Origin: Limnohabitans sp. Rim28
Lineage (GTDB): Bacteria; Pseudomonadota; Gammaproteobacteria; Burkholderiales; Burkholderiaceae_C
DNA: 64,000 nucleotides
Direction of reading: 5' to 3'
Assembly (NCBI RefSeq): GCF_000293865.2
Contig: NZ_ALKN02000001.1
Location: 124,001-188,000, forward strand
Position numbers and translations under genes: made by a program. Shown one piece after another: positions 21,988 to 33,707 of this stretch. Under the pieces are notes generated by a model. That model made no database searches. It saw only the letters and a list, made by a program, of their open reading frames with translations, and had not been told where the DNA came from. The stretch's first letter is position 1. Each line of letters begins with the position of its first letter.

Positions 21988-24951
21988 TTACAGCGTTCTC
22001 GCAATTTCCTTGACGTCGAAGAATTCGAGGTAATCGCCTTCTTTGATGTCGTTGTAATTTTTGAGTTTGATACCACACTCGAAGCCTTCTTTGACTTCGC
22101 GCACGTCGTCTTTGAGGCGTTTGAGGGAGTCGAGTTCACCGGTGTAGATGACCACGTTGTCGCGCAACAAACGGAACTTGGCACTGCGGGTGACTTGACC
22201 CGAAGTGACCATACAACCCGCAACGGTACCGATTTTGGACGCCACGAACACGGTCCGGATTTCGGCCATGCCCATGATTTCTTCGCGTTGTTCTGGCGCC
22301 AACATGCCCGACATCGCGGCCTTGAGCTCATCCACAGCGTCATAAATGATGTTGTAGTAGTGCAAATCAACGCCATTGCCTTCGGCCAACTTGCGAGCGC
22401 CGGCATCGGCACGCACGTTGAAACCGATCACGATGGCCTTGGATGCAATCGCCAGGTTGATGTCCGACTCGCTGATGCCACCCACACCGGAGTAAACCAG
22501 CTGGACTTTGACTTCTTCGTTGGACAACTTGAGCAAGGACGCGCCCAAGGCTTCTTGCGAACCCTGCACGTCGGCCTTGATGATGATGGGCAGCATCTTG
22601 ACTTCGCCGGCCGACATGTCGGTGAACATGTTTTCGAGCTTGGCGGCTTGTTGCTTGGCCAGCTTGGTGTTGCGGAATTTGCCTGCGCGGTATGTGGCGA
22701 TTTCGCGGGCACGGCGCTCATCGCCCATGACCATGAATTCGTCACCGGCTTGCGGCACTTCGGTCAGACCCTGAATTTCAACTGGAATCGATGGACCGGC
22801 CGACTTGATGGCTGCACCGTTTTCGTCCAGCATGGCGCGCACGCGGCCAAAAGTCTGACCTGCAAGCACCACGTCACCCGTGTTCAAGGTACCCGACTGA
22901 ACGAGGATGGTGGCCACAGGACCACGGCCCTTGTCCAGACGCGCTTCGATGACCAGGCCCTTGGCGGCAGCTTGCACCGGGGCCTTGAGTTCCAGCACTT
23001 CGGCCTGCAGGAGAACTTGCTCCAACAGGTCGTCGATGCCCATACCGGTCTTGGCTGAAACGGAGACAAAAGGCGACTCGCCACCGAACTCTTCGGGCAC
23101 GACTTCTTCAGAAATCAGCTCGGAACGCACGCGCTCGATGTTCGAATCGGGTTTGTCCATCTTGTTGATGGCGACCACGATGGGGACGCCGGCAGCTTTG
23201 GCGTGTTTGATGGCTTCCTTGGTTTGCGGCATCACGCCGTCGTCACCGGCCACCACGAGGATCACGATATCGGTGGCCTGTGCGCCACGGGCACGCATGG
23301 CCGTGAAGGCCTCGTGACCTGGGGTGTCCAGGAAAGAGATCATGCCGCGAGGCGTTTCGACGTGATAAGCACCAATGTGCTGCGTGATGCCACCGGCTTC
23401 GCCCGAAGCCACTTTGGCGCGTCGGATGTAGTCCAGCAGCGAGGTTTTGCCGTGGTCCACGTGGCCCATGACGGTGACCACTGGGGCACGCGGCAATGAT
23501 TCCGCTTGTTGGTCCAACACTTCATCGTCGGTGAAGGCTTCAGGATCATCCAGCGCCGCCACCACCGCTTTGTGACCCATTTCTTCCACCACGATCATGG
23601 CGGTGTCTTGGTCCAAGGGCTGGTTCATGGTGGCCATTTGGCCCAGCTTCATCAGGTGTTTGATGACCTCCGACGCCTTGATGGCCATTTTGTGAGCCAA
23701 CTCGGAGACGGTGATGGTTTCGGGTACGTGAACTTCAATCACGCGGACTTCGGTCGGGGCCTGCTGGTTTTGGCCATCATCACGGTCGCGGTCATTGCCA
23801 CGGCGGCCGCGGGGGCCTGTGCGCCAATTGTTGCGCCCCACGCCACCACTGGTGTCACCACGGGTGGGAATGGCTTTCTTTTTAGCAGGATCACCAGCCC
23901 AGCTGGAAGACAGCTTGGCGGATTTGACTTCTTTGTTGGCGCCAGGTGCCGCCGGGGCGGCTGCTTGAGCCGCCGCAGCACGGGTACCGGGTGCAGGCGT
24001 TCCTGCAGGTTTGTGCAAGGTCCCTTTGACGGCCGCCTTGGGCTCGGCTTTGGCCTCATCTTTTTTGGCAACCAACACCTTTTTGGGCGCATTCATCATG
24101 CTGCGAATGGCTTCGGCTTCGGCCAAAGCTTTGCGGCGACGCAGGTCCAAGTCTTGGGCGCGTGCAGTTTCCTCGTCGGCTTTGGCTTTGGAATCCGCCG
24201 CAGCTTTGAGCACTGCGGCTTCGCGCACAGCCTGATCGGCTTTGACTTTGGCTGTGGCAGCTTCTACCGCCTCGGCAGCTTTGTTTGCCGCTTTGTCTTC
24301 GGCAGACACCGCTGGCGTCGACTTGGCTTGAGAGGCCGCGTTGATGCTGGCCGCTTCAGCACGCGCCAACTGTTCGCGGTCAGCACGACTCAAAGCTGGT
24401 TTGTCGGCTGCAAGATCGGTAGACAAGGCAGCCGCTTCAGCCAAAGCCTGGGCTTCTGCCTGCGCTTGGGCTTCTTGCGCTGCCATCTCAGAACGCAGCT
24501 GGGCTTCTTGTGCCTCACGTTGACGGCGCATTTCAGCCAGCTCTTGCTCTTGGCGACTGATCAGCTCGGCTTGGTGGCGGGCTTCTTCTTCGCGACGGGC
24601 CAAATCGGCATGGTCCACCACCGGCTCATCGACCGCAGCACTCGGTTCATCATCACGTTTGAGCAATGTGCGTTTTTTACGCACCTCGACTTGAATCGTG
24701 CGTGCCTTGCCTGAGGCATCGGCTTGTTTGATCTCGCTGGTCGATTTCTTGACCAAGGTGATCTTTTTGCGGTCGGCCGTGACGGTGCCGTGGCTCGCTT
24801 GCAGGTAACTGAGCAATTTTTGCTTGTCAGCGTCTGTCAAAACATCGCTGTCAGACGCTTTTGCGACCCCAGCAGATCGCAATTGATCAAGCAGGACGTC
24901 GGCAGATTTTTTGAGTTCATTGGCGAACTCGGCAACAGTGGTACTGGACAT
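21988..24951 (-). CDS. infB: Translation initiation factor IF-2
   Basis: 987 residues. The N-terminal half is long, Ala- and charge-rich and helical, typical of proteobacterial IF-2, with an IF2-N domain at the very start ([20 protein letters not shown]) and another before the G domain. The GTPase G1 GHVDHGKTS lies near residue 490, followed by [17 protein letters not shown] and NKMDKPDSN. It brings initiator tRNA to the 30S subunit. The start at 24951 gives [13 protein letters not shown]; upstream codons lack homology. It is 26 bases from nusA. Confidence 0.97.
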   Translation of the reverse strand: MSSTTVAEFANELKKSADVLLDQLRSAGVAKASDSDVLTDADKQKLLSYLQASHGTVTADRKKITLVKKSTSEIKQADASGKARTIQVEVRKKRTLLKRDDEPSAAVDEPVVDHADLARREEEARHQAELISRQEQELAEMRRQREAQEAQLRSEMAAQEAQAQAEAQALAEAAALSTDLAADKPALSRADREQLARAEAASINAASQAKSTPAVSAEDKAANKAAEAVEAATAKVKADQAVREAAVLKAAADSKAKADEETARAQDLDLRRRKALAEAEAIRSMMNAPKKVLVAKKDEAKAEPKAAVKGTLHKPAGTPAPGTRAAAAQAAAPAAPGANKEVKSAKLSSSWAGDPAKKKAIPTRGDTSGGVGRNNWRTGPRGRRGNDRDRDDGQNQQAPTEVRVIEVHVPETITVSELAHKMAIKASEVIKHLMKLGQMATMNQPLDQDTAMIVVEEMGHKAVVAALDDPEAFTDDEVLDQQAESLPRAPVVTVMGHVDHGKTSLLDYIRRAKVASGEAGGITQHIGAYHVETPRGMISFLDTPGHEAFTAMRARGAQATDIVILVVAGDDGVMPQTKEAIKHAKAAGVPIVVAINKMDKPDSNIERVRSELISEEVVPEEFGGESPFVSVSAKTGMGIDDLLEQVLLQAEVLELKAPVQAAAKGLVIEARLDKGRGPVATILVQSGTLNTGDVVLAGQTFGRVRAMLDENGAAIKSAGPSIPVEIQGLTEVPQAGDEFMVMGDERRAREIATYRAGKFRNTKLAKQQAAKLENMFTDMSAGEVKMLPIIIKADVQGSQEALGASLLKLSNEEVKVQLVYSGVGGISESDINLAIASKAIVIGFNVRADAGARKLAEGNGVDLHYYNIIYDAVDELKAAMSGMLAPEQREEIMGMAEIRTVFVASKIGTVAGCMVTSGQVTRSAKFRLLRDNVVIYTGELDSLKRLKDDVREVKEGFECGIKLKNYNDIKEGDYLEFFDVKEIARTL

Positions 24952-24977
24952 AATTTTGTTCAAGACTCCATCAGGCT

Positions 24978-26462
24978 TCAGGCCTGGCCAGCGAACCAAT
25001 GCTCGCGGGCTTTCATGATCAAGGCGGTTGCCTCTTCAGCTGTTTGAGCCGTGATGTCGGTTAACTCATCGGTGGCCAAATCAGCCAGGTCATCACGGGT
25101 TTGAATGCCCGCTTCCACCAGCTTAGAAATCAACTCAGGCGTCAAGCCCGGCAGGTCACGCAGATCCTGGGAGACGTCTTCAACGCTCTCTTCACGCGCA
25201 ATTTCGAGCGTCAGCAGCGCATCTTTGGCGCGAGTGCGCAGTTCATTGATGGTGTCTTCGTCGAAGCTTTCGATCTCCAGCATTTCTTGAATCGGCACGT
25301 AGGCCACTTCTTCCAAGCTGGCAAAACCCTCACCGATCAAGATGTCGGCAATTTCTTGGTCGACATCCAGCTTTTCCATGAACAATTGGCGAATGCCCGT
25401 GGTCTCTTCAGCCTGCTTTTGGGCGGACTCGGCCGCGTCCATGATGTTGATTTTCCAACCTGTGAGGTCAGAAGCCAGACGCACGTTTTGACCACCACGT
25501 CCAATGGCGATCGCGAGGTTTTCCTCGTCCACCACCACGTCCATGGCGTGTTTTTCTTCGTCCACCACAATGGATTGCACATTGGCAGGCGCCAGGGCGC
25601 CAATCACGAACTGGGCGGGGTCTTCACTCCACAACACAATGTCTACCCGCTCACCAGCCAATTCGTTGGTCACGGCGTTGACGCGGGTACCACGAACGCC
25701 AACGCAAGTACCGATGGGGTCAACGCGTTTGTCATGCGACAAAACCGCGATCTTGGCGCGTGAACCCGGGTCACGGGCGCAAGTTTTGATTTCCAACAAG
25801 CCTTGCTCAATCTCGGGTACTTCTTGGCGGAAAAGTTCAATCATGAACTCAGGCGCTGAGCGCGACAGCAAAATTGGCGCGCCGCGCAGGGTCAGGTCCA
25901 CTTCCATGATCATGGCGCGCACACGGTCACCGCTGCGCAGATTTTCCTTGGGGATCATCTCGCTGCGTCTCAAGCGGCCTTCGATGCGGCCCGACTCGCA
26001 GATGATGTCGCCTTTGTCCATGCGCTTGACGGTGCCAACAAAGATTTTTTCGCCACGGGACATGAAGTCGTTGAGCAGCATTTCGCGTTCAGCATCACGG
26101 ATTTTTTGCAAAATCACTTGCTTGGCAGCCATGGCGCCAATGCGACCAATCGGCACGGACTCGATCGTTTCTTCGATGTACTCGTCCACCTCGATGTCGG
26201 GGATCTGCTCTTTGGCTTCAAACAACAGGATTTCTTGCTCAGGCAGTTGCAAACCCGCTTCATCGGGGACCACATGCCAGCGGCGAAAGCTCTCGTAATT
26301 GCCGCTGTCGCGGTCAACGGCGACGCGAATATCAACTTCGCCAGTGAACAATTTTTTGGTGGCTTGGGCCAACGCCGCTTCAACGGCACCAAACACCACG
26401 TCGCGCTCAACGTTCTTTTCACGTGAGATGGCTTCGACCAACATCAACATTTCGCGGTTCAT
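24978..26462 (-). CDS. nusA: Transcription termination/antitermination factor NusA
   Basis: 494 residues: an N-terminal RNA-polymerase-binding domain, S1 ([12 protein letters not shown] region near 150), two KH domains ([30 protein letters not shown]) and two C-terminal acidic helix-hairpin repeats ([36 protein letters not shown]). It governs pausing, termination and antitermination, and in E. coli it affects its own operon. It follows rimP by 72 bases. Confidence 0.97.
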   Translation of the reverse strand: MNREMLMLVEAISREKNVERDVVFGAVEAALAQATKKLFTGEVDIRVAVDRDSGNYESFRRWHVVPDEAGLQLPEQEILLFEAKEQIPDIEVDEYIEETIESVPIGRIGAMAAKQVILQKIRDAEREMLLNDFMSRGEKIFVGTVKRMDKGDIICESGRIEGRLRRSEMIPKENLRSGDRVRAMIMEVDLTLRGAPILLSRSAPEFMIELFRQEVPEIEQGLLEIKTCARDPGSRAKIAVLSHDKRVDPIGTCVGVRGTRVNAVTNELAGERVDIVLWSEDPAQFVIGALAPANVQSIVVDEEKHAMDVVVDEENLAIAIGRGGQNVRLASDLTGWKINIMDAAESAQKQAEETTGIRQLFMEKLDVDQEIADILIGEGFASLEEVAYVPIQEMLEIESFDEDTINELRTRAKDALLTLEIAREESVEDVSQDLRDLPGLTPELISKLVEAGIQTRDDLADLATDELTDITAQTAEEATALIMKAREHWFAGQA

Positions 26463-26534
26463 GACTTAACTCTCCTGTTCTAACGGGCCAAACAATCAGG
26501 CCCTAAATACTTGATCTGGAAAATGGACCGGCCG

Positions 26535-27098
26535 TCAGGCTTCTTGTTTGGACTTGCGTCCTTTGAAATCCACCACGGGGGCAAGGCGCGCTTCGCGCAA
26601 CTCATCCAATACAAAACCCAGCGCATTCAGTGGCGCAGGAATTCTTTTTTTGCTGACTTTTTGACCGGGCTTGACAGCAGGGGCATCGCTCCAGACGATT
26701 TGCCAACCTTGACCGGTGGCGTCACGCTCAAGCGTGCCACGAAATTTTTTGCGCGTTGGGTTGACCATGCCCGCTGATTTGTCACCCATCGGAACCTTGA
26801 GGGTGATGTCGATCAACTCACCTACAAAACGCTCAAAATCCTGCGCATTGCGCAAAGGGCGATCGATGCCAGGAGAGGACACCTCTAGGCGGTTGTAGGT
26901 CACTCCGTCAACTTCCAAAGCAAACTGCAATTGGCGGTTGACTTTTTCGCAGTCTTCAACGTTGATGAAAAGTTCAGACCCAACAGTCCACGGCCAATCA
27001 ATCGTGATGCGCAATAAACCGCCCGCTGTGCGGTCGATCTCGACCAGGTCATAACCCAGTCCAGTCACAGTTTCTTGAACAATTTGCTGCAATGCCAC
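26535..27098 (-). CDS. rimP: Ribosome maturation factor RimP
   Basis: 187 residues with the RimP pattern: VTGLGYDLVEIDR at the N terminus, EDCEKVNRQLQFALEVDG and VSSPGIDRPLRNAQDFERFVG. It is needed for 30S maturation. The start is a GTG at 27098. First gene of the rimP-nusA-infB-rbfA-truB cluster. Only about 37 bases separate it from the T run of the upstream terminator-like hairpin, so its promoter either lies in that gap or upstream of the hairpin. Confidence 0.95.
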   Translation of the reverse strand: MALQQIVQETVTGLGYDLVEIDRTAGGLLRITIDWPWTVGSELFINVEDCEKVNRQLQFALEVDGVTYNRLEVSSPGIDRPLRNAQDFERFVGELIDITLKVPMGDKSAGMVNPTRKKFRGTLERDATGQGWQIVWSDAPAVKPGQKVSKKRIPAPLNALGFVLDELREARLAPVVDFKGRKSKQEA

Positions 27099-27135
27099 AG
27101 AGCTTCAGGATGTCAACGTTAAAAAAGAAAGACCC

Positions 27136-27167
27136 AAAAAAAACGGGCGGTGAAAACCCGCCCGTTT
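27136..27167 (-). terminator. Rho-independent terminator after yejF
   Basis: On the minus strand a perfect 10-base GC-rich stem (27158-27167 with 27141-27150) and a seven-base loop are followed by eight T. It lies 85 bases beyond the yejF stop and just before rimP, on the same strand, so it should separate the two operons. It could also act as an attenuator for rimP if that operon is transcribed from upstream. Confidence 0.88.
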
Positions 27168-27252
27168 GGTCGTGAAGACAATATTCTATCTGATAAATCG
27201 CTGTAAGTGTGTGATTTTCAAGGAAATCATGCCCCTTTTGACGCCGATTGGC

Positions 27253-28860
27253 TCAGGACAAATTCGGAAATGCTTGCACCAAAGTCCGGGTGTATTCGTG
27301 CTGTGGATCACCCAGAACCTGGTCAGCGGCCCCCTGCTCCACAACGATTCCAGATTTGAGAACCAACACCTGATGGGCCATGGCACGCAATACATCGACA
27401 TCATGGGTGATCAGCAAATACGCCATACCGCGTTTTTTTTGCAACGCTTGTAGCAACTCCAGTATTTGTTGTTGAACCGTCACATCCAAAGCACTGGTGG
27501 GCTCGTCCAGCACCAAAAGCTCGGGCTCCACCACCAAGGCGCGGGCCAAAGCGATGCGTTGGCGCTGTCCGCCCGAAAAAGCGTGTGGATAGCGGCTGAG
27601 CACATCGCCAAACGCCTCTCCGCCCAAACCCACCTCTGCCAAGGCATCGAGGACCCGCTGCGTCATTTGAGCCTGAGTCCATTGCGGGTGATGCAAGCGC
27701 AAACCTTCGGAGACGATTTCACCGACGGTCATGCGTGGGGACAAGCTGCCATAGGGATCCTGAAACACCACCTGTACCCGGCGGCGCAAAGCTTTGTCCA
27801 AAAAAGGACGGCCTTGCCAGCTTTGCCCTGAAAACGACAACTCACCCGTAAACGGGATCAATCCCAACACCGCTTGTGCCAAGCTCGATTTGCCAGAGCC
27901 GGACTCCCCCATGACGCCCAAGGTGCTGCCTGGCGCGATCGAGAAATCAGCGCCTTGTAAAGCGGTGAAATGGTGCCTCTTCAACCAAGCTTTGAATCCG
28001 GGCATCGCCATGGGGTAGCGCACCTGAAGTTGCCGCACTTGGAGGATGGGCGGCCTGGGTGGTGACGACACATCGACCAAGCCATCTCGACTGGGGTGGC
28101 TCGACAGCAAGCGTTGCGTATAGGGGTGCTGGGGCTTGGCGAACACCGCTTGCAATGCACCCTGCTCCACGACGTGCCCTTTTTCCATGACGACAACACG
28201 GTCGGCAAAGTGACGCACCAAGGCCAAATCATGTGTGATGAGCAGGACGGCCATGCCGGTTTTTTGCTGCAAATCGGCCAAAAGCTGCAGCATCTGCAGG
28301 CGCAAACTGGCGTCCAGTGCGGTGGTGGGTTCGTCAGCCAGCAGCAGTTTGGGCTCCGATGCGAGCGCCATGGCCATCATGGCGCGTTGGCGTTGGCCAC
28401 CCGACAACTGGTGCGGGTAAGCCCCAAAACGGCGCGCGGGATCATCGATCCCGGTTTCGGACAACAAATGCACGGCCCGCGCATCGCCGTCACGCCGGGT
28501 CAAGAGTTTTTTGAGTTGCAGCACTTCCGAGATTTGCGCGCCCACAGTCATCAAGGGGTTGAGGGCCGTCATTGGCTCCTGGAAGATCATGGCAATCTCG
28601 TCGCCACGGATGCGTTGCATCTGAGCAGGCGTTTGCGCCAGCAAGTCTTGGCCTTGCCAAAGCACGTGGCCAGAAATTTCAGCAGCCTCCAGCAAACGCA
28701 GCACCGACAGCGCAGTGACCGACTTGCCTGATCCTGACTCGCCCACCAAGGCCACGCGCTCGCCAGCCTGGATGCTCAAGTTCACGCCCTGCACCACGGC
28801 TTGACCCGCGAAGGCTATGCGCAGGTCTTGGAGTTCCAACAAAGCATGGGGGGTGCTCAT
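27253..28860 (-). CDS. yejF: Peptide ABC transporter, double ATPase subunit YejF
   Basis: 535 residues with two ABC ATPase domains in one chain, as in YejF. The first has Walker A GESGSGKS at 39-46 and signature LSGGQRQR; the second has GESGSGKSS near 309 and FSGGQRQR, each with a Walker B ending LADEPT or LDEPT. It powers the YejABEF importer, known in enterobacteria for oligopeptide and microcin C uptake. Its ATG overlaps the yejE stop as ATGA. Confidence 0.93.
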   Translation of the reverse strand: MSTPHALLELQDLRIAFAGQAVVQGVNLSIQAGERVALVGESGSGKSVTALSVLRLLEAAEISGHVLWQGQDLLAQTPAQMQRIRGDEIAMIFQEPMTALNPLMTVGAQISEVLQLKKLLTRRDGDARAVHLLSETGIDDPARRFGAYPHQLSGGQRQRAMMAMALASEPKLLLADEPTTALDASLRLQMLQLLADLQQKTGMAVLLITHDLALVRHFADRVVVMEKGHVVEQGALQAVFAKPQHPYTQRLLSSHPSRDGLVDVSSPPRPPILQVRQLQVRYPMAMPGFKAWLKRHHFTALQGADFSIAPGSTLGVMGESGSGKSSLAQAVLGLIPFTGELSFSGQSWQGRPFLDKALRRRVQVVFQDPYGSLSPRMTVGEIVSEGLRLHHPQWTQAQMTQRVLDALAEVGLGGEAFGDVLSRYPHAFSGGQRQRIALARALVVEPELLVLDEPTSALDVTVQQQILELLQALQKKRGMAYLLITHDVDVLRAMAHQVLVLKSGIVVEQGAADQVLGDPQHEYTRTLVQAFPNLS

Positions 28861-29912
28861 GCGTCCACCTTTCGCGGATCCAGCGCGTCACGCAAGGCAT
28901 CGCCCATGAAGGTCAACAGCAGCAAAGTCACCACCAACACAACAAAAGTGGAGAGGGATATCCACCAAGCATCGATGTTGTTTTTGCCTTGGGCCAGCAA
29001 CTCGCCCAAAGAGGGCGTACCCGGTGGCACGCCCAGGCCCAAAAAGTCCAGCGAGGTCAAGGCCAAAATAGCCCCACTCATGCGAAACGGCAAAAAGGTG
29101 ACCACCGGCGTCATGCTGTTGGGCAGCACATGCCTCCACATGATTTGCCAGTGTCCCAAGCCCAGTGCCCGCGCTGACTTGACGTAATCGAGTTGCCGAT
29201 TGCGCAAGAACTCGGCCCGCACATAGTCGGACAAGCCCATCCAACCAAAAAGACTGAGCAATAAAAGCAGCAATCCCACACTGGGCTCAAACACGGCCGA
29301 AAAAATGATCAGCAAATACAACTCCGGCATGGCGCTCCAGACCTCTATGAAACGCTGAAAAACCAGATCGGTCTTGCCGACAAAAAAGCCTTGTACCGCG
29401 CCCGTCAAGACACCCAGAAGAACGCCAAACAAGGTCAGCGCCAAGGCAAACAACACCGAGACCCTGAATCCATAGATCAACCGGGCCAGGACATCACGAC
29501 CTCGGTCATCGGTGCCGAGCAAGTTGTGCGCACTGGGCGGTGCCGGATTGGGCAAGGGGGCAAAGTAATCGAGCGTGCTGTGGTGGTAATGGTTTGGCGC
29601 CTGCACTGCCCAGTTGCTCCCCTTGTGCAGCTGCTGCTGTATGAAGGGATCGAGGTAGTCAGCAGGGGTCTCAAAATCCCCCCCAAAAACCTTTTCAGGC
29701 AAGGTTTGCACCACAGGAAAATACCACTGCCCCTCAAACCTCACGACCAAGGGTTTGTCATTGGACAATAACTCGGCTCCCAAGCTCATGACGAACAGTG
29801 TGACAAAAATGACCAAGCTGCCAAAACCCAAGCGATTTCGCCGAAAGCGCTGCCATGCCCGCGCAGAGGGAGACATTTGCCGTGGTAAGGCGGTGGTATG
29901 GGCCGTGCTCAT
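28857..29912 (-). CDS. yejE: Peptide ABC transporter permease YejE
   Basis: 351-residue inner-membrane permease. A TM helix at about 29-48 is followed by a long periplasmic loop (DKPLVVRFEGQWYFPVVQTL), then the binding-protein-dependent permease domain, with the EAA loop near SARALGLGHWQIMWRHVLPN, which docks on the ATPase. Typical of YejE in length and loop. Overlaps both neighbours by four bases. Confidence 0.93.
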   Translation of the reverse strand: MSTAHTTALPRQMSPSARAWQRFRRNRLGFGSLVIFVTLFVMSLGAELLSNDKPLVVRFEGQWYFPVVQTLPEKVFGGDFETPADYLDPFIQQQLHKGSNWAVQAPNHYHHSTLDYFAPLPNPAPPSAHNLLGTDDRGRDVLARLIYGFRVSVLFALALTLFGVLLGVLTGAVQGFFVGKTDLVFQRFIEVWSAMPELYLLIIFSAVFEPSVGLLLLLLSLFGWMGLSDYVRAEFLRNRQLDYVKSARALGLGHWQIMWRHVLPNSMTPVVTFLPFRMSGAILALTSLDFLGLGVPPGTPSLGELLAQGKNNIDAWWISLSTFVVLVVTLLLLTFMGDALRDALDPRKVDA

Positions 29913-30946
29913 TTGTCAAATTTGACGCGCGGGTCAACCCAGAGGTAACACAGGTCACTGATCAACTTGGTGACCAAGCCGATCAGGGTGAACAAATACA
30001 AAGTGCCCAAGACCACCGGGTAGTCGCGCCGAATCACCGCCTCGTAGCTCAGCAAGCCCAGGCCATCGAGCGAAAAGAGGGTTTCGATCAGCAAGGAACC
30101 GGTGAAAAACGCGCCAATGAAGGCCGCGGGGAAACCCGTGACCAGCGGAATCAAGGCATTGCGCATGACATGGCGATAAAGCACACGGTTTTCGCTCAAG
30201 CCTTTGGCGCGTGCCGTCAGCACATACTGCTTGCGGATTTCTTCCAAAAACGCATTCTTGGTCAGCATGGTGATGACGGCAAAAGAGCCCACCACACTGG
30301 CCGTGACCGGCAAAGCGATGTGCCACAAATAGTCAACCACTTTGGCCCCCCAGCTCAACTGCTCCCAATTGGATGAGGTCAGGCCGCGCAACGGGAACCA
30401 CTGCAGTTGACCACCAAAGATCACCAGCAGGGCGACGCCCAGCACAAAACCCGGAATGGCATAACCCACCAGCACCAACAAACTGGTGAGCGTGTCAAAA
30501 CGCGTGCCGGCCCTGACTGCTTTGGCAATGCCCAAAGGCACCGACACGAGATAGCTCAGAAAAAAAGTCCACAAGCCAAGGCTGATGGACACCGGCAGCT
30601 TTTCCTTGATCAAGCTCCACACGTCTTTGGGGTAAAAAAAACTTTTGCCCAGATCGAACTGTGCAAACTGCTGGAGCATCATCCAAAAGCGCTCCGTGGG
30701 TGGTTTGTCAAACCCATAAAGCGTTTTAATTTCGGCAATGCGGGCGGCGTCCACGCCTTGACGACCGCGGTAGCCGCTGCCCGCGGCGGCTGCCCCCTCC
30801 CCGCCCGTATCGCGGCCTTGAAGTTGGGCCACCATTTGCTCGACCGGTCCGCCGGGCACAAACTGGATCACCACAAAGGTCATCAACAAGACCCCGAACA
30901 AGGTGGGAATCATCAGCAGCAATCGTTTGAAAATATAGGCCAGCAT
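29909..30946 (-). CDS. yejB: Peptide ABC transporter permease YejB
   Basis: 345 residues, OppB-type permease. LAYIFKRLLLMIPTLFGVLL is the first TM helix, FVVIQFVPGGPVEQMVAQ follows, and the EAA loop is TARAKGLSENRVLYRHVMRN. A Gly/Ala-rich stretch at about 48-64 (GGEGAAAAGSG) sits in the periplasmic loop. Partner of YejE. It starts three bases after the yejA stop. Confidence 0.93.
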   Translation of the reverse strand: MLAYIFKRLLLMIPTLFGVLLMTFVVIQFVPGGPVEQMVAQLQGRDTGGEGAAAAGSGYRGRQGVDAARIAEIKTLYGFDKPPTERFWMMLQQFAQFDLGKSFFYPKDVWSLIKEKLPVSISLGLWTFFLSYLVSVPLGIAKAVRAGTRFDTLTSLLVLVGYAIPGFVLGVALLVIFGGQLQWFPLRGLTSSNWEQLSWGAKVVDYLWHIALPVTASVVGSFAVITMLTKNAFLEEIRKQYVLTARAKGLSENRVLYRHVMRNALIPLVTGFPAAFIGAFFTGSLLIETLFSLDGLGLLSYEAVIRRDYPVVLGTLYLFTLIGLVTKLISDLCYLWVDPRVKFDK

Positions 30947-30949
30947 GGG

Positions 30950-32851
30950 TCAGGGGGCCTTGTTGGAGACTTTGGCAGCAGGCGCTGTTGGAACAGTCGA
31001 AGACATGGCCTTGGCGTTGGGCGACCACCACACGGTGGTGACCAGTTTTTCAGGTTGGTAAAAACGCGGCAATTCGGCTGGGCGCGCAAAGGCCTTGGAC
31101 CGCCAAGACACCCTGTGCACGCCACCGTACCAGTGAGGAACCACATAATGGCCATGTCGCAGAACCCGGTCTAACGCTCGCAGGCTGGTCACCAGTTCCG
31201 GCCGAGAAGTAGCACTCACGGCCTTGTCCAGCAAGGCATCAACGGCCTGATCTTTCAATCCGATCACATTGCCAGAGCCTTCCACGTCAGCCGATCGGCT
31301 GCCGTAGCGTTCCAGCAATTCGGTGCCGGGTGCTTCGCTGCCCACAGTGCGGTTGCTGATGATGTCAAAGTCGAACACGTCCATACGCTTTTGCAAAAGC
31401 GCAAAGTCAATCACCTTGTACTGGACTTGTATGCCCAATTTTTCGAGGTTTTTTGCAAATGGCGTGACAACGCGTCCCATCGATCCTGAACTGTCCAGAA
31501 ACTCGATTTTGAATGCTTGCCCCTTGGCGTTGCGCAATGCGCCATCCCTGTAAGTCCACCCGGCATCTTTGAGCAAATCACGCGCTTGCCGCAAATGGTC
31601 ACGCAAAGTCTGACCCGAGGCCGGGTCTAATGCGGTTTGTGGCGGTTGGGGCACATCTTGATCAAACACAGCCGCAGGCAACACGGACCGCAATGGCATC
31701 AACAAAGCCAATTCATCTGGCCCAGGTCTGCCCTTGGCTTCAAAGTCACTGGCCACAAAAAATCCGCGTACCCGGCTATAGGCGTTGTAGAAAAGCTGGC
31801 GATTCAACCACTCAAAATCCATGGCCAGCGCAATGGCTTGTCGCACCCGCACATCCTGAAACTTGTCTCTTCGCGTGTTGAACAAGAAACCCTGAAAGTC
31901 GCCCGCGTTGCCGTGTGCCAATTCGGCCTTGATCAGATCGCCCCGATCGAAGGCGCGACCTGTGAAGGCCCTGGCCCACTCCCGAGCGATGAAAGATTGC
32001 ATGTAATCGAATTCCCCCGCTTTAAAGGCTTCGAGCTGAGCCGTACTGTCTTTGTATATTTTGTAGGTGATGCGGTCGAAGTTGAATTGGCCTTTGCGAA
32101 CGTTCAAGTCGCGTGCCCAATAAGCCGGATCTCGCTCATAGCTGATGTCTTTGCCAAACTGCACACGGCCAATGCGGTAGGGGCCAGAGGCGATGGGAAT
32201 GTCCATGACCATTTGGTCCAGAGGCTTCAGCACGCCGCCCTCCAGCCCCCACTTGTGACTGAAAACAGGCAGGCTGCCTACGATCAAGGGCAGTTCGCTG
32301 TTGGGCCGCACAAAATCAAATCGGATGCTGCGCTCTGACAAAACCGTCGCTTTTTTAACTTCCCCAAAATAAGTGCGGTACTGGGGCGCAGCCTGTTTGC
32401 TGGTCAGGCGCTCAAAAGAATGGCGAACATCGGTCGCTAGCACCGGGTCACCGTTGTGAAAACGGGCTTGGGGATGGATTTGGAAGGTGACCGACAAACG
32501 GTCGCTGGCCACCGAAACATCCGATGCCAGCAAGCCATAGGATGTGGTCGGCTCGTCCATGTTGCCCACCAACAAAGTGTCGAACATCATGCCCAGCATG
32601 GACGGTGGAGCGCTGCCCTTCAAGGTGAATGGGTTGTATTTATCGAAGTTGGACTGGCGCGTAGGGGGCACCAAGACCACCTCACCCCCCTTGGGGGCTT
32701 CTGGGTTCACATAAGCAAAATGCGAAAAGCCAGACGGGTAACGGATGTCACCAAACTGCGCGTAAGCATGGGCAGCCCAAACTGTGCCTGAGGCACAAAA
32801 CCCAAGGGCCAGTAAGCAGTGTTTCCAAAAAAAGGCCAAGGGGCTTCGCAT
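30950..32851 (-). CDS. yejA: Periplasmic peptide-binding protein YejA
   Basis: 633 residues, family 5 solute-binding protein. I chose the ATG at 32851, which gives a clear Sec signal peptide (about 1-27, ending SGTVWAAHA). The body has [14 protein letters not shown], the domain I opening, and [19 protein letters not shown]. It delivers oligopeptides to YejBEF. The C terminus is Ala/Pro/Lys-rich. It is divergent from fabI with only 37 bases between the start codons, so the two promoters must lie inside or against each other's coding ends. Confidence 0.92.
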   Translation of the reverse strand: MRSPLAFFWKHCLLALGFCASGTVWAAHAYAQFGDIRYPSGFSHFAYVNPEAPKGGEVVLVPPTRQSNFDKYNPFTLKGSAPPSMLGMMFDTLLVGNMDEPTTSYGLLASDVSVASDRLSVTFQIHPQARFHNGDPVLATDVRHSFERLTSKQAAPQYRTYFGEVKKATVLSERSIRFDFVRPNSELPLIVGSLPVFSHKWGLEGGVLKPLDQMVMDIPIASGPYRIGRVQFGKDISYERDPAYWARDLNVRKGQFNFDRITYKIYKDSTAQLEAFKAGEFDYMQSFIAREWARAFTGRAFDRGDLIKAELAHGNAGDFQGFLFNTRRDKFQDVRVRQAIALAMDFEWLNRQLFYNAYSRVRGFFVASDFEAKGRPGPDELALLMPLRSVLPAAVFDQDVPQPPQTALDPASGQTLRDHLRQARDLLKDAGWTYRDGALRNAKGQAFKIEFLDSSGSMGRVVTPFAKNLEKLGIQVQYKVIDFALLQKRMDVFDFDIISNRTVGSEAPGTELLERYGSRSADVEGSGNVIGLKDQAVDALLDKAVSATSRPELVTSLRALDRVLRHGHYVVPHWYGGVHRVSWRSKAFARPAELPRFYQPEKLVTTVWWSPNAKAMSSTVPTAPAAKVSNKAP

Positions 32852-32888
32852 GCGACAATTCTGCCCACATTTTTCAGGAGTTGAAGGC

Positions 32889-33707
32889 ATGAGCACAAAA
32901 ACAGGATTTCTATCGGGAAAAAGGCTGCTGATCACCGGCGTGCTGTCGAGCCGCTCGATCGCATACGGTATCGCCAAAGCCTGCCATGCCCAGGGAGCCG
33001 AGTTGGCCTTCAGTTATGTGGGCGAACGCTTCAAAGACCGCATCACCGAGTTTGCTGCCGATTTTGATTCCAATCTGATTTTCGATTGCGATGTGGGCAG
33101 CGACGAACAAATTGAAAAGCTCTTTACCGACCTGTCGGCCACTTGGCCCAAGTTTGACGGTTTTGTTCATGCCATTGGCTACGCACCCCGCGAAGCGATT
33201 GCCGGTGACTTTCTGGACGGCTTGTCGCGCGAGGGTTTCAAGATTGCGCACGACATCAGCGCCTACAGTTTCCCGGCCATGGCCAAGGCGGCCCTGCCCT
33301 ACCTGAACGACAAGTCAGCGGTACTGACCCTATCGTACCTGGGCGCGATTCGCACGGTTCCCAACTACAACACCATGGGTTTGGCCAAAGCAAGTCTGGA
33401 AGCCTCGGTGCGTTATTTGGCCGAGTCTCTGGGCAGCCAAAATCGCGGCTTGCGGGCCAACTGCATTTCAGCGGGCCCCATCAAAACTTTGGCGGCCAGC
33501 GGCATCAAGGGCTTTGGCAAGATTTTGTCGGTGGTGGCCGAGGCATCCCCGATTCGCCGCAACGTGACCATTGAGGACGTGGGCAATGTGGCCGCCTTCA
33601 TGCTGAGCGACTTGGCCGCAGGCGTGACCGCTGAGATCACTTATGTGGACGGTGGCTTCAGCCAGGTGGTGGGCGGCATTGCCGAGCCCGCCGTCACTTC
33701 AGCCTGA
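32889..33707 (+). CDS. fabI: Enoyl-[ACP] reductase (NADH)
   Basis: 272 residues, short-chain dehydrogenase fold. It carries the FabI cofactor start [19 protein letters not shown] and the active-site residues Tyr150, Tyr160 and Lys167 in [19 protein letters not shown]. It performs the last reduction in each fatty-acid elongation cycle and is the target of triclosan. The ATG at 32889 has an AGGAG a little upstream; earlier in-frame codons run into yejA and lack homology. Confidence 0.96.
   Translation: MSTKTGFLSGKRLLITGVLSSRSIAYGIAKACHAQGAELAFSYVGERFKDRITEFAADFDSNLIFDCDVGSDEQIEKLFTDLSATWPKFDGFVHAIGYAPREAIAGDFLDGLSREGFKIAHDISAYSFPAMAKAALPYLNDKSAVLTLSYLGAIRTVPNYNTMGLAKASLEASVRYLAESLGSQNRGLRANCISAGPIKTLAASGIKGFGKILSVVAEASPIRRNVTIEDVGNVAAFMLSDLAAGVTAEITYVDGGFSQVVGGIAEPAVTSA

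Noticed and set aside
23506-24714. 402-codon Phe/Gly-rich frame opposite infB
   Set aside because: Produced by the Ala/Lys-rich infB N-terminal codons read backwards.
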